From the NCBI GenBank assembly GCA_963966185.1, contig CAWZYM010000127.1:277501-341500 (forward strand): a DNA stretch of 64,000 nt, written 5' to 3'. Below are positions 38,217-50,086 of the stretch, in pieces. How positions within the stretch are numbered: the first letter of the stretch is position 1; each line of letters starts with the position of its first letter. The translations under genes and the position numbers were made by a program. Under the pieces are notes generated by a model. That model ran no database searches. It saw only the letters and a list, made by a program, of their open reading frames with translations, and was not told the origin of the DNA. This stretch comes from Rhabditoides inermis. Lineage: Eukaryota; Nematoda; Chromadorea; Rhabditida; Rhabditidae.

Positions 38217-38265
<49 letters not shown>

Positions 38266-39277
38266 ACTTTTCTCTCTCTAGATTCCCACCCCAATGTGGT
38301 TCTGGTCTCTGATCGCACCGTCTTTGTGCCAATCGGCCACGACGCCGAGTTCAAGTGCTATGTGAGTGTGAGATTTCTATAGTTTGCCTTTGTATGTACC
38401 GTATTCCCGTACCGTATTCCTAGGCCCTCGAATCTCGCGAACGCGTCGACTTTGAGAAAGACCGCGGCGTGGAGGTCAAAGGTAAAGTTCTAGGATTCAT
38501 TCTAGGATTACTGTACCGTGAATTCCAGGAATGGTTGAGTGGACTCTGCGCACAAAGTCGCCGAGTGGAAAAGACGACATTACATGGACGTTCAAAGGAA
38601 ACTCCGGAGACACATCAGAGTACGGGATATTGTAGTTTCAAACGGGTTACTGTATTTTGAATTCAGCCGCTTCTTCTTTGACACGGAATCCGGACATCTC
38701 TACGGATATGGAATGCAGAAAATTCACAACGAAACTATCCTGGAGTGTAGGGTGAAAGGTGAGAGAGAGAGAGAGAGAGATAAAGAGAACAGAAGTGAGA
38801 GAATCTCTTCAGGTTTCAATCACATTGACACCAGTCAGACCATCTCTACTTCATACCAAAGAACCTTCGTCTCCCGTATCATGATTGGGGTACAGGACTG
38901 CGGAGAAAACGACGATCATCTATTCGTCAACCCCTGGAACCCGTGGGTTACTGCACTCTTGAATGTTACTGTATCTCGTTTCAGGTGCATGTACGGTATG
39001 TGTCAAGTGAACAGTAGCGTTGGCTACGACCTTCTACAGTGCATCTGCGTGGAACAGTACACTGGACGCTTCTGCGATGGTGCGGTACTTGGGTTACGGT
39101 AACATGAAAGTGATTACTGTATGTTGCAGTACAAGTCGAGGACGTATGGTTTTGGGAAGTTGTCTTCTACCTGCCCGTTTTCATACACGTCATCGCATTC
39201 ATCGCAGTCGCCTTTATGCACTGCTGTCGACATAGATGGGGGTGGGCGAGAGAGTGAGAGAGAGAGAGAGAGAGAGA

Positions 39278-39342
<65 letters not shown>

Positions 39343-39424
39343 TGGAGATGGAGAGAGGGGAGAGAGAGAAGAGAGAGAGATGGAGAGAGAGAGAGAGATG
39401 GAGAGAGGGGAGAGAGAGAAGAGG

Positions 39425-39459
<35 letters not shown>

Positions 39460-39491
39460 TGGAGAGAGGGGAGAGAGAGAAGAAAGAGAGA

Positions 39492-39531
<40 letters not shown>

Positions 39532-39622
39532 AAGAGGGGAGAGAGAGAGAAGAGAGAGAGAGAGATGGAGAGAGAGAGAGGAGAGAGAGAGATGGGGAGA
39601 GAGGAGAGAGAGAAGAGAGAGA

Positions 39623-39673
<51 letters not shown>

Positions 39674-40337
39674 AGGGGAGAGAGAGAGAAGAGAGAGAGA
39701 GATGGAGAGAGAGAGAGGAGAGAGAGAGAGAGATGGAGAGAGGGGAGAGAGAGAAGAGAGAGAGAGATGGAGAGAGAGAGAGAGAGAGAGAGAGATGTTT
39801 CAGCCCGGTGAGGCGTCTGTGCATCGCAGACTTCATTCCCCGTCCGCTCGACCCGCCGTCGATGACTGTTGCCTCCATCGAACCCACTGCCCCGCCTGCT
39901 TCCAACCCCACCCAACCCAGTGAGTACCGTACACGAGTACTGTATCCACCGTATTCCAGGACAGCCGGCCGGCGCCGAGGAGGAGTTCATCACCATCGAC
40001 GACAAGGGACAAGTGCGGGTGAGTACCGTACTCCCTTTCCATGTACAGTACCCCTTCAGACGTTCACTCGAGTGGTGTCCGACTTGCCGGCTCGCATGGA
40101 AGCCGCGCGACAGGCGCTCGCCAGAGCCAAGGGTACGGTAGCAGTATCATACTGTACTTTGAAAATCTCCGTTTGTAGTTCCAGTGACGGAGATCTCTCG
40201 TCGCAGCCGACTCCAGCCCACCTCGGTGCCCTCTTTCACAAATGTGTCCCGCCATCATAAGATGCCTGTGTCTGAGAACAAGACCAGCACCACTAACGTC
40301 ACTCGTGCGGTATGGGAGAGAGAGAGAGAGAGGAGAG

Positions 40338-40379
<42 letters not shown>

Positions 40380-40653
40380 CTGCAGGAGAAGACCCGCGCC
40401 ACTCCGCAGCACTCTATGGTGAAGAAAGCGCCAGTGTCCGTCGCGCGCGCCACTTCGTGTGAGACTGATGACACGCCGGCGCACGGGGTACGGTAGACGC
40501 CAAGGGGTACTGTAGTGACAACCTGGCACCTGGCTGCAGCTGGGCAACAAGACGGGCGAGTTCGACCTGAACTCCATGCTCAACTCTGCCAAGGACGAGA
40601 AGAAGGAGAAGGCAGCCAAGACGAACAGGAGGGCCGGGCCTGTCAGCAAGTGA
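38131..40653 (+). CDS. Gene C, copy 4: type I membrane protein with EGF-like module (most complete copy)
   Basis: Signal peptide MRLWLLLFLLPMVWTHEEEK. The ectodomain exons follow in order: HPNVVLVSDRTVFVPIGHDA, ALESRERVDFEKDRGVEVK, MVEWTLRTKSPSGKDDITW, RFFFDTESGHLYGYGMQKIH with NETILECRVKG, FNHIDTSQTISTSYQRTFVS, and the EGF-like CMYGMCQVNSSVGYDL with CICVEQYTGRFCDG. The FxC and WT elements in the first part could form an Ig-like fold; that is inference. The membrane segment is VVFYLPVFIHVIAFIAVAF. The tail carries AEEEFITIDDKGQVR, RTFTRVVSDLPARMEAARQA, VPVTEISRRSRLQPTSVPS, a Ser/Thr exon and ends GEFDLNSMLNSAKDEKKEKA to TGA. All splice sites look usable. Likely a cell-surface receptor or adhesion protein; family not recognised. 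Confidence 0.75.
39246..39795. repeat. Interrupted (GA)n array with GATGGAGAGAGGGGAGAG units, intron of gene C copy 4
   Basis: About 550 bp of purine DNA with a longer repeating unit of roughly 60-75 bp (GATGGAGAGAGGGGAGAGAG). It sits in the same intron as the pure 140-bp GA array of copy 1, so interruption and higher-order expansion happened after duplication. Frames reading Arg/Glu or Ser/Leu across it are artefacts. Confidence 0.9.
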
Positions 40654-40781
40654 ACGCAGGAAAAAGAGAGAGTGCACCCATACACAGTTACAGTTTTCAT
40701 CGTTTTTATAGATAAAGTTGTCTCGTATAATGTAGCGGTTGATGAATTCTATAACAATACTATTTATCATAACTGCTTATA

Positions 40782-41820
40782 AAATTAGGGATGTGACGAA
40801 TACAATCATTCATAAATATATACAATCACTCGATAACAGCTGAAAGATCGTAAATTAGGCAATGAACACAACTTCTAGCAGCAACTAGCATGGTGTGGTC
40901 TGCACGAGATCGACACGATTACGTGTGAAAGCATCATCACAGCCTAGATTAATTGCGTCCAAAGCAAAACAAACACAAACGTGAAAACAAAAAAAAAGAT
41001 CGTCAGGAGGAGAAAGAGAAGGGTCAACGATTGACCCTTCCTGACAACCTGACAATTTTTTTTGGATAAGCTATCATACTTCTACACAACAAGAAGCTCG
41101 ATAACAGCTGAAAACAGTGAATCTAAAATTTCTGTCATGCTAGGCTATTTCTATCCCACCCGTCGCCACAACTCGCTGCTTTATCAAGATGTAAACAACA
41201 TCTACTGTCGTCTCTAGCGTGACAAGTCTGAGCTTGCCTTTTGTTTTGAAACATGTGTTGCGAAGAAGAGACCTTTGTATTGCGAAGCAGGCCGCGCTCA
41301 CATTACAACTGTCGGCAGAGCTCGAAACAGCGGACAATAGATGGCAGATTCACGTCAGATGGTCAGAATTGGCTAGAGCGACAATACTCCAGAAGATCTG
41401 CGGAGAGTCGGAAAAAGAGTGAGTGAGCAGTCTCGAAAGCTGAATAAATCCAGGATCGTTCTTCGCATGTTTCGTACTGTCCACTTGTCTGTCTGTGTCC
41501 AGTCCGTCAATTATATGAAAATTTGGTGAGCTGCGCAACATGATTCGGAAATTTATTCCATTTTCAATCAGATCAATGTAGCAGTACCTCGTGTTTCGAG
41601 ATTACAATATAAACACCTTATCGTTCTGATCCATGTGGAACAGAGTTTTTTTCGAAAATAAATGAAATAGTGTTTGCTAGTGTATGTGGTTCGTTGTGCA
41701 TTATCGATTGAGTTGAATCATCGAACTCATCATCGAACGATTTCGTAACAACATGATCAATATTATTATTCGGCATCAATGTCATTTTATGAATGATTGT
41801 ATTCGTCACATCCCTAATTT
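40782..41820. mobile_element. 1.04-kb TIR element with TA target site, directly upstream of the 41.85-kb gene
   Basis: Perfect inverted ends of about 35 bp: AAATTAGGGATGTGACGAAT and further to ATTCATAAA on the left (40782-40816), its complement on the right (about 41786-41820). TA borders both ends (40780-40781 and 41821-41822). The sequence CTCGATAACAGCTGAAA occurs twice inside (about 40831 and 41096). No transposase frame seen, so non-autonomous. TA duplication recalls Tc1/mariner but the ends are not the typical CAGT type. The right end is 30 bp from the start codon of the next gene. Confidence 0.75.
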
Positions 41821-41840
41821 TAATCATGTCCTTATTTGAG

Positions 41841-41850
41841 CTGTTTCAGA
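41841..41850 (+). promoter_or_regulatory. Possible trans-splice acceptor at the start of the 41.85-kb gene
   Basis: CTGTTTCAG directly precedes A-ATG (ATG at 41851). In nematodes an acceptor this close to a start codon usually receives a spliced leader. The site lies only 20 bp from the TIR element end. Confidence 0.45.
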
Positions 41851-44800
41851 ATGTCTCTCATTCTCCACCAGCCACGAACATTTATCCAGGCATTTGGATC
41901 CGACCTCATCGTCGGTTAGTTGCTAGTTATTTTTTTTCAATATCAACCTTTGTTCGTGCCATGTAGTAGCTACTTGTATTTTCCGGTGTGGGTGCGAGCG
42001 TGGAGCTAGTGCCTCGCTCTTCCTTCGCCTCGCCCCGCTCCTCGCCCCGGCTGCTCAATGTCTTCGCACACACCGGCCTCTCCACCGAGGACTGCTACGT
42101 GCGAGGAGCCGTTGTCTTCCCCGACCATCCAGGTAACGCACCTCGATAGTTCTCATGTCACTCCGTTTTCAGACACGGTGCTGCTGTACAGTGGTCACGC
42201 GGTGGCGGTTGTGCATCGGCGCGAGCTGGAGCGGGGCGGGTGCGTGTGCGAGCGACACATCGCGGCCATCGAGGGAACGATCATCGCCGCCACGCTGAGA
42301 ACGCCGCACCAGGTGGCTGCACATTCCACTTCAAACTAAACATATACTCCCGAACTGGCTTCGAACTACCGTGCAAAACACCTTCTAACATACCCAACTA
42401 CCTCCGAATAGCCTCGAACCAAACTACTTGCGATTGCGCTAACCTTTTTATAACTGTGTGCAACAACATTGCAGCTGGCTGGTGCTGGCGTGCAGGGACA
42501 GCGTGCGCGTCTACTCGATGTGCTTTCGGCACGGTCGGCTCAACGTCCACGTCAAAGCCATCATGCGAGTACACGAATATATAAAACACATATATGCTCG
42601 TTATTCAGTGAGTGTCCGGGAATCTCGCAGATGTGCTTCCATCACTCGCCGGACGGCTCGATGACGTGCTTCTACTCGTGCGATCACGCCAACCCACTCT
42701 TCTACTTCACACTCGGCAAGGGAGAACTCACTGCTGTAAGTGGAGTGGCTCAATCACCTATCTATTAATCGATTGTTGAGAAACCGTGCATGTTGCCTCT
42801 TCACTTCGGCGATCGCCCGCTCACCGTGCGATGCATCGCGGCGCGACAGAGCGCACACTCCGTCCTTGTCTACCTCGCAGCGAACACAAACGTAGGCGAT
42901 AGAGTAGATGTCGATTGTCGACCAAAACGGCGATTGCAGGAGCAGCAGACGACTCGTCGCGGGGTGCTGATGCGTATCCGGTTCTCGGGTCTCGACGCAC
43001 GCTCCTCGCCCACTGTACACAAACACTACCAGCAGTTCGAGGTGCCTGCATTCTCTCAATGTCGATCATGTGTTCAGATGTCGTCCGAGTGTGCAAGGGG
43101 CGCTCCCGCTTGGCACTCCCTTCCCGCCACTGCTCTCGCCGACCACAACTCGCCCGCCGTCTACTTTGCATGTGGAGGAGGTGCACCTTGATGTTGACTG
43201 TTGAGATGTTCAACTCTGCAGGCTACGTTTTCGGGACAGTGATGTCTGAGGACAAGTCTCATTGCGAGCAGGCGCTCGAGTTTGCGGAGCGGAAGGATCC
43301 GTTGAGCGAGGCGGCGACGACTGCATCGGTCTGCCTGCTGGCCGGGCACCGGGTCACCGCCATGCATCTCGACGCAGGACAGCTGGTACGTTTCTTGTCT
43401 ATATTGCTTGTTCAATATCTCGTTTGTACTGGATGTCCCCGCGCGCTAGAATGCTTCAAAACGACTATTCGCGGATGAAGCACTTTTCATTATTTTGGAG
43501 TTTATCGATTGCAGTTGGTTGGCTGCGAGACGGGTCGACTCTACTGCGTGGATGTGGCGGCGTTCGCGGCAGACGCGAGCCTCAGCCGGCCCTACTTCGC
43601 TCGCTGTCGGTCCATGTATGTGAGTGATACTTCGCATTATCATGCTCGTCTCTCACATTTACTGTTTGAGACAGACGTTCGCGACATTGACTGGGCACAA
43701 ATGGAGTCGCCGGACACATGCTACGTCTTCTCCAACAAAGAACGGCGAGTGATCAGTGTGTATGTCTTGTTGTTACGCACGTGCATTGGTTCAGAATCCT
43801 CAAGCGCTTCAATCTCAACAGTGACTTCGAGAAAGCGGTCAACACGCTGCCTATCCTCGACGACTTCTTTCATGGGAGCAACGTCAAGGTATGAGCGATA
43901 TGAACACACTGTTGTACCACAACATTCAGCCGGTGTTCCTTCCCCGAATGGGCTTTGCTTTCATCAACCTCGATCAGCGCTGCTTCTATCTCCTTCCCAT
44001 CAGTGCGTTCGAATGCGCGTGTTTTTTTTCAACTTGATTTCAGACTGGGACGCTGTGCCGCAGTACACGCAATTCACCGAGTACAGCCTCGTGATGCCGG
44101 GTAGTAGCGGCGGCAGGGTGGATCAATCAATCAATCAAGTCAATCAGTACCGCATTTCAGATCGTGTGGGCGCACGTGCTCGGCAATGGATTCATCGCGC
44201 AGACGTCCAAGCACGAAGTGGTGCGCCGTTTGCATGGTGAATGGATGATGAAGATGTTTAGCACGTGTTCTGCCTCCTCCGCTGGTTCCGCTTTCCCGTC
44301 GGCGCGACCCACGGACTGCGCAGAGTCGTCAAGGTGAGGCGACGATGGTAGTTAGTGGAGTGCGACGCGCACGCCTTTCAGAAGACTTGCCGCATCTCGC
44401 GCACAGTCGGCTGGAGTCACATGGTGACGTTGTTCGAGAGTGGACAGGTGGCGCACATGCTCTATCATTCTGACGGAGTAGGTGTCATCGTGTCTATGAT
44501 TTTGCTATCGATCTCGTTAGTCGACGGAGTCGTTGCTCGATCCGCTCACCGGCGTGGTCGACATCCACATCAACAGCGGCAAGGAGATGTTCTCCGTGGA
44601 TGCTCACGGGGTGCTCACCCGCCGATCACTCGACCACACCGGAGACGGAATGGTGCGTGTCGATCGATGCATTGTGCACTCTTTCAGTCGGCTGTCCGCT
44701 CTGCTCTCTCCGCGCAGACCGCGCACGCTATGTGGGACGCTCGTCTCCACCCCAGCGGTGCGCGGCGCGTGGTGCGGTTTGTGAAGAGGGATTCCGGCGC

Positions 44801-46829
44801 GCCCCTCCTCCTCACCACCTACAAAACCGCCATCACCGGAAACGTCTTGCAGGTGTGGCTAGATCTGACTTTCTGGGCTGTGTGGTACAAGTTCGTTTGA
44901 ACCTACCGTACTCTTAGGACGTGCGCATCGTGGAGGCGTGGTGCTGTTTGGTTGTGTGCCGCGTTGGCATCCTCCACTTTCCCTACGATATCGACAAGAC
45001 GGTGGCGCTAGTCGACGGCGACTCCCTTCGCACAGTGTCCTATTTTGGCAGTCAGGTACGGAAGGGCTGCAGTGCAGGTACGTATTCGTTCAGTGCGTGG
45101 CGCCGTGCGAGGTGCGGCTGTGTGCGGTGCGCTGCCTTGCCGCCGCCCCCGGTCGTCTCCTGGATGCGGGAGCGAGTGAGGCAGGTGCCAGGATCTACGA
45201 CGACAACGGACTCGTGCGAGTGTGCTACGAGAACGAGAAGGGTGAGCAGAGTGGCGTTTTTTTTTTACATGACCAGCGTGACAGCTATATATTGTTCGCT
45301 ATACTCGGTGGGTCGGGGGTTCAATCCCCTCGCGCGGAGCGAGAGCTGTCGTTCGTTGGAAAAACCTTGGGCTATGGTGTAATGCCATAATTCGACGATT
45401 ACCCTTACGTGACCAGAGTATGAGCGGGTGGCGAGAAAGATAGAGAGAGAGGATTCTTCGTTGCAGAGGTTGTCTTCATCAACGAGCTGCTCTCTTCGCC
45501 GGTCCAGGCTGCGTGTTCCTCCATCTACGACGGCGCTCGCTATGTGTACGTGCTGCACACACCGCACCAGCTCTGGTGCATGCAGGACATCGGTGAGTGT
45601 GAGAGGGAGCAATGTGCACCACCACATTTCGGGCGGCGGCTTTGTCAAGTCGGATGTTGACGGACTGGGTACGATCTCGTCGCTGCACGCCGATCCGCGC
45701 ACTGGACGCGTCCTCCTCACCGCCACAAAGCAAAGCATGTGGGTGACTGTAATATCAGTAGCGAAGTGAGTGTTCTGCTGCAGTGTGATCTGCGGGCTGC
45801 GCTACAAGTACGTGTCGCCGCCGCGCGCTCTCGTGGCGCTTCGAGAAGTGGGCGGAGACGATGCCTACGTCGCCATCGATGATAACGGATGCGTGTGGCG
45901 GTACAGTGGAAGGTGGACGCCCATCCACATCAACGTGAGCCTCTCCATTTTGTTCTGACACCTCTCCTCTTTCCAGGACATGGTGGAGGCGGTGTGCGTG
46001 GAGACTTGCGAGGACGACACTGCGCTGATTGTGGTGGGCGGAGCGAAGGGGGCGGTGCGTGTGCTGTCCTCCGACGGAAAGGAGCACGGCCGCATCAGCC
46101 ATCACACCGCCGAGATCAAGGGTGGGTATGTTTAGTCGGTCATATAGCAACGCGTGTTTCCAGCTCTCTGTTGCTTCCGGAATGCCTCTGTCGTAGCGGT
46201 CGTCGATGCCTCCGCGCCCACTGTCACTCTCCACGCCAGGCACGACCGCGGACACGTGAGTCGCATGTCAGACTAAACTTTTGCTGGCAAACGATCCTCA
46301 GAAAGATATCAGAACGGCCTCGCACCCTCAGAGAGATTTCCATGAAATCCTCAGAAAGATCTCAGAATGCGCTCCCACCCTCAGAAAGGTTTTTGTATCA
46401 TCAAGCGGCTTTTTGATACATAATCTGATACATAATACTTAGTCTGAGCTCACCTCTCTTTCAGTACACGCTGCTCACCCGGCTGGCGCTCGGATGTCCG
46501 CTCTCCGGGGCGCGTCTCTCGTTCCGAGTCGCGCACAGGGAGGGGTGCGTTCTTAAACTCTACGACAGATATTTTGCATAAACTGTGCTACCGTAGCAAT
46601 CTGCCTGCGAATCTGCCTGCGAAACTCGTGTAAACTCGTGATTCAGTCAATCATTTGGGATTTTTGTCCACTACCACACCCTGTCATCCCACTCTCCCCT
46701 TCCAGCCTCTCCTCTCTGCGAGTTGTAGTGGTGACTGGCGTGGGTGTCTACTGGGAGAGCGAGCTGTGTGCGTGCGACCGCATCAAGTTCAACGAGCAGC
46801 TGACCAAGGGAGGAAAGACCGTAGAGTAG
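41851..46829 (+). CDS. Long multi-exon gene, possibly beta-propeller-like; function unknown
   Basis: About 20 exons starting MSLILHQPRTFIQAFGSDLI. Followed pieces include SPRLLNVFAHTGLSTEDCYV, DTVLLYSGHAVAVVHRRELE, WLVLACRDSVRVYSMCF, FHHSPDGSMTCFYSCDHANP, DSLRTVSYFGSQ, IYDDNGLVRVCYENEK, DGARYVYVLHTPHQLWCMQD, LREVGGDDAYVAIDDNGCVW, TALIVVGGAKGAVRVLSSDG and, at the end, LRVVVVTGVGVYWESELCAC to TAG (46827-46829). Recurrent short strand-like blocks such as VRVLSSDG, VWRYSGRW and ADPRTGRVLLTA look like propeller repeats, suggesting a large WD40-type scaffold; that is inference and no family is recognised. No signal peptide or membrane segment. One junction (near 42474) does not keep frame in my reading. 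GC-rich coding sequence contrasts with the AT-rich flanks. Confidence 0.65.
45265..45420. repeat. Intronic insertion with a Pol III B-box-like sequence
   Basis: Within an intron of the preceding gene. It contains GGGGGTTCAATCCCC (B-box-like GGTTCAATCCC) near 45316 and is bordered by TGACCAG repeats (CATGACCAG at 45273, CGTGACCAG at 45409), which could be a target duplication of a tRNA-derived SINE. No A box recognised with confidence. Confidence 0.35.
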
Positions 46830-47259
46830 GCTCTTTCTCTTACTCACTTATTCACTCGCTCTAATTTCACTTTTGCTAGGCGAAACGTAGTTTCATTGTT
46901 ATTGTTATTGTTCACGGTTTTGTTGCCAGATGAAGTGATGACACCAGAATGACGATTCAGCTTACATCCCAAAGAACTTTTCGAACCAACTCACACAACT
47001 CACAACAACACGTATTTTTAGAAGTGTTTATTCCTTCAGATCTCGATTGATTTACACGTGTGACAGAAGGTCAGAGAATTAGAGAGGGCGCGCAGCGCCC
47101 TCTCTCTTGGGTTAAAATAAGGCTCGCGCCAGAATTTTCAAGTAGCGATATCCAAAGGACATGTTAGCAACAATGTGAAGTCTTCCAATTTATGTTAGTT
47201 AGATTCGCACGGTTCCATAGGGCAGATCACTAATTGACGGCATCTTTGTATATTTTCTC
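46830..47259. other. Spacer, no gene seen
   Basis: AT-rich DNA with GAAACGTAGTTTCATTG near the gene end and a perfect hairpin GAGAGGGCGCGC-AGC-GCGCCCTCTCTC near 47083-47108. No coding or RNA gene recognised. Confidence 0.4.
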
Positions 47260-50072
47260 CGAAAGAAGTTATGAGCGATCTCGCACTCGCACTAGGCGAA
47301 AGGCCAGCGTGTGGGTGGGTGTCGTTTCCAGTCACGCTAGCTGATAGCTAGCCCTCTGCTGGCGGGCGAGCGCGAGAGCACGCGAGAGAGCACGCTGTTT
47401 GGAGAGAGACAGATGTACTTTGGTGGCTGCGATCAGTAGGAATTTAGTAAGGGGAGAGAGAAAGAGAGAACGAGAGAACGAGAGAACGAGAGAACGAGAG
47501 AACGAGAGAACGAGAGAACGATATAACGAGAGAAAAGGAGAAAAAGAGAGGAGGGAAGGAGGGAAGGAGAGACGGAGAGAACGAGAGAACGAGAGAACGA
47601 GAGAAGGATAGAAAGAGAGAACGAGAGAACCAGAGAACCAGAGAAAGAGAGAAAGATATAAAAAGAGAACGAGAGAGCTAGAGAACGAGAGAAAGAGAGA
47701 AAGGGAGAAGGAGGGAAGGAGGGATGGAGAGAAGAAGAGAAGGATAGAAAGAGAGAAAGAGAGAACTAGAGAACGAAAGAAAGAGAGAAAGAGAGAAAGA
47801 GATAAAGAGAGAACGAGAGAAAGCGAGAACGATATAACGAGAGAATTAGAGAACGAGAGAAAGAGAGAATGGGAGGAGGAGGGAAGGAGGGAAGGAGAGA
47901 AAGAGAGAAAGAGAGAACGAGAAAACGAGAAAACGAGAGAAAGAGAAAACGAGAGAAAGAGAGAACGATATAACGAGAGAGCTAGAGAACGAGAGAAAGA
48001 GAGAAAGGGAGAAGGAGGGAAGGAGGGATGGAGAGAAGAAGAGAAGGAGAGAAGGAGAGAACTAGAGAAAAAAGAGAAAGAGAGAAAGAGAGAAAGAGAG
48101 AAAGAGAGAAAGAGAGAAAGAGAGAAAGAGAGAAAGAGAGAAAGAGAGAAAGAGATAATGAGAGAACGAGAGAACGAGAGAAAGAGAAACCGATAGAAAG
48201 AGAAAACGAGTGAAAGAGAGAACGATATAACGAGAGAACTAGAGAACGAGAGAAAGAGAGAAAGTGAGAAGGCGGGAAGGAGGGAAGGAAAGAAGGAGAG
48301 AACGAGACAACGAGAGAACGAGACAACGAGACAACGAGACAACGAAAGAACGAGAGAACGAGAAAACGAGAGCACGAGAGAACGAGAGAAAGAGAGAACG
48401 ATATAACGATATAACGAGAGAAATAGAGAACGAGAGAAAGAGAGAAAGAGAGAAGGAGAGAAGGAGGGAAGAAGAGAAGGAGAGACGGAGAGAACGAGAG
48501 AACGAGAGAACGAGAGAACGAGAGAAGGATAGAAAGAGAGAACGAGATAAAGAGAGAACGAGAGAACGAGAGAACGAGAAAACGAGAGAAAGAGAGAACA
48601 AGAGAAAGAGAGAACGAAAGAAAGAGAGAACGATATAACTAGAGAACGAGAGAACGAGAGAAAGAGAGAAGGAGGGTGGTAGGAGGGAAGGAGGGAAGAA
48701 GAGAAGGAGAGACGGAGAGACGGAGAAAACGAGAGAACGAGAGAACGAGAAACGAGAGAACGAGAGAACGAGAGAACGAGAGAACGAGAGAAAGAGAGAA
48801 AGAGAGAAAGAGAGAAAGAGAGAAAGAGAGAACTGGAGAACTAGAGAAAAAGAGAAAGGGAGAAGGAGGGAAGGAGGGAAGGAGAGAAGAAGAGAAGGAG
48901 ACACGCGAGAACGAGAGAACGAGAGAACGAGAGAACGAGAGAACGAGAGAACGAGAGAAAGAGAAAACGAAATAACGAGAGAACTAGATAACGAGAGAAC
49001 GAGAGAACGAGAGAAAGAGAGAAAGGGAGAAGGGGGGAAGGGGGGAAGGAGGGAAGGAGAGACGGAGAGACGGAGAGAACGAGAGAACGAGAGAACGAGA
49101 GAACGAGAGAAAGAGAGAACGAAAGAAAGAGAGAAAAGAGAGAAAAGAGAGAACGAGAGAAAGAGAGAAAAGAGAGAAAGGGAGAAAGAGAGAACGAGAG
49201 AACGAGAGAACTAGAGAACGAGAGAAAGAGAGAAAGGGATAACGAGAGAACGAGAGAAAGAGAGAACGAGAGAAAGAGAGAACGAGAGAAAGAGAGAAGG
49301 AAAGAAGGAGGGAAGGAAGGAAGGAGGGAAGGAGAGGAGGAGAGGAGGAGAGAAGGGGAGAAGGAGAGAAGGAGGGAAGGAATGGGAGGAGAGAAGGAGG
49401 AAAGGAGAGGAGGAGAGAAGGAAAGAAGGAGAGAAGGAGGGAAGGAATGGAAGGAGAGAACGAGAGAACGAGAAAATATCGAATAAATTTGAAATGAAAT
49501 TGATGAAATATTGAGAGAAGAACATGTTACATGTATGAAGACGAGAGAGAAAATTTCTATGAAATTCAACAAAAGGACATATATTATCTTTTAAAAGTAC
49601 TTCCGTAAAAAGTGTTGTTTGTGTTAACCTGATTCAAGAAAAGCGCATGCATATATTATTAATTTTCGAAAAATCAAATCGTAAACACCTGAACATGAAA
49701 ACTAACACAAACTTGCTCTTTCAAAACGTTGAATAATTTTTGAATAATTAATGTTGAATAATTCCATGTTTTATTTTTTTGACATTTTTATACCTGAAAC
49801 ATTGAGTCAAACAACATCACGAATAACATTTTATTTTACTGATAAACCATAAATAATAAACCGCAAAAACACTAAATAAACAAAACAATCGTATTATTCT
49901 GAATGTTACGTGCAACTATTCTATATTCGTTTGAAAGAGCAAGTTTGTGTTAGTTTTCATGTTCAGGTGTTTACGATTTGATTTTTCGAAAATTAATAAT
50001 ATATGCATGCGCTTTTCTTGAATCAGGTTAACACAAACAACACTTTTTACGGAAGTACTTTTAAAAGATAAT
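47260..50072. repeat. Dispersed repeat copy 2, inflated by satellite DNA and ending in a 490-bp foldback
   Basis: Shares GTTATGAGCGATCTCGC, AGGCCAGCGTGTGGGTGGG and AAATTTCTATGAAATTCAAC with copy 1 (19346-20103). The 3' part is a palindrome: 49583-49730 pairs with about 49930-50072, arms about 145 bp, starting ATTATCTTTTAAAAGTACTT. Between the shared ends, copy 1 has about 200 bp of ordinary sequence where this copy has 2 kb of purine satellite. The right end stops 14 bp short of the SSP stop codon. Confidence 0.65.
47455..49470. repeat. Purine-rich GAGAAC/GAGAAA satellite with higher-order structure
   Basis: Two kilobases built of hexamers GAGAAC and GAGAAA with regular punctuation GATATAACGAGAGAACTAG followed by AAGGGAGAAGGAGGGAAGG. 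That punctuation returns at about 47655, 47830, 47966, 48223, 48400, 48635 and 48965, giving an irregular higher-order period of roughly 130-330 bp. Long open frames on the minus strand (Ser/Leu/Phe-rich, up to about 350 codons) follow from the repeat and are not genes. Confidence 0.9.
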
Positions 50073-50086
50073 GTCGCTTGGCTTGC

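Noticed and set aside
39121..40005. Arg/Glu- or Ser/Leu-rich proteins on both strands
   Set aside because: Translations of the intronic GA array joined to neighbouring exon shadows.
41440..41560. LINE endonuclease fragment (RSSPNFH similar to RSSPNFIHH at 19.3 kb)
   Set aside because: The match is too short to separate from chance; neighbouring motifs are absent.
41618..41827. Small minus-strand frame inside the 1-kb TIR element
   Set aside because: No motif, overlaps the inverted repeat, and no transposase signature.
47332..49572. Long minus-strand open frames (up to about 350 codons) rich in Ser, Leu, Phe and Arg
   Set aside because: They are translations of the GAGAAC/GAGAAA satellite, whose unit length leaves frames open by chance.
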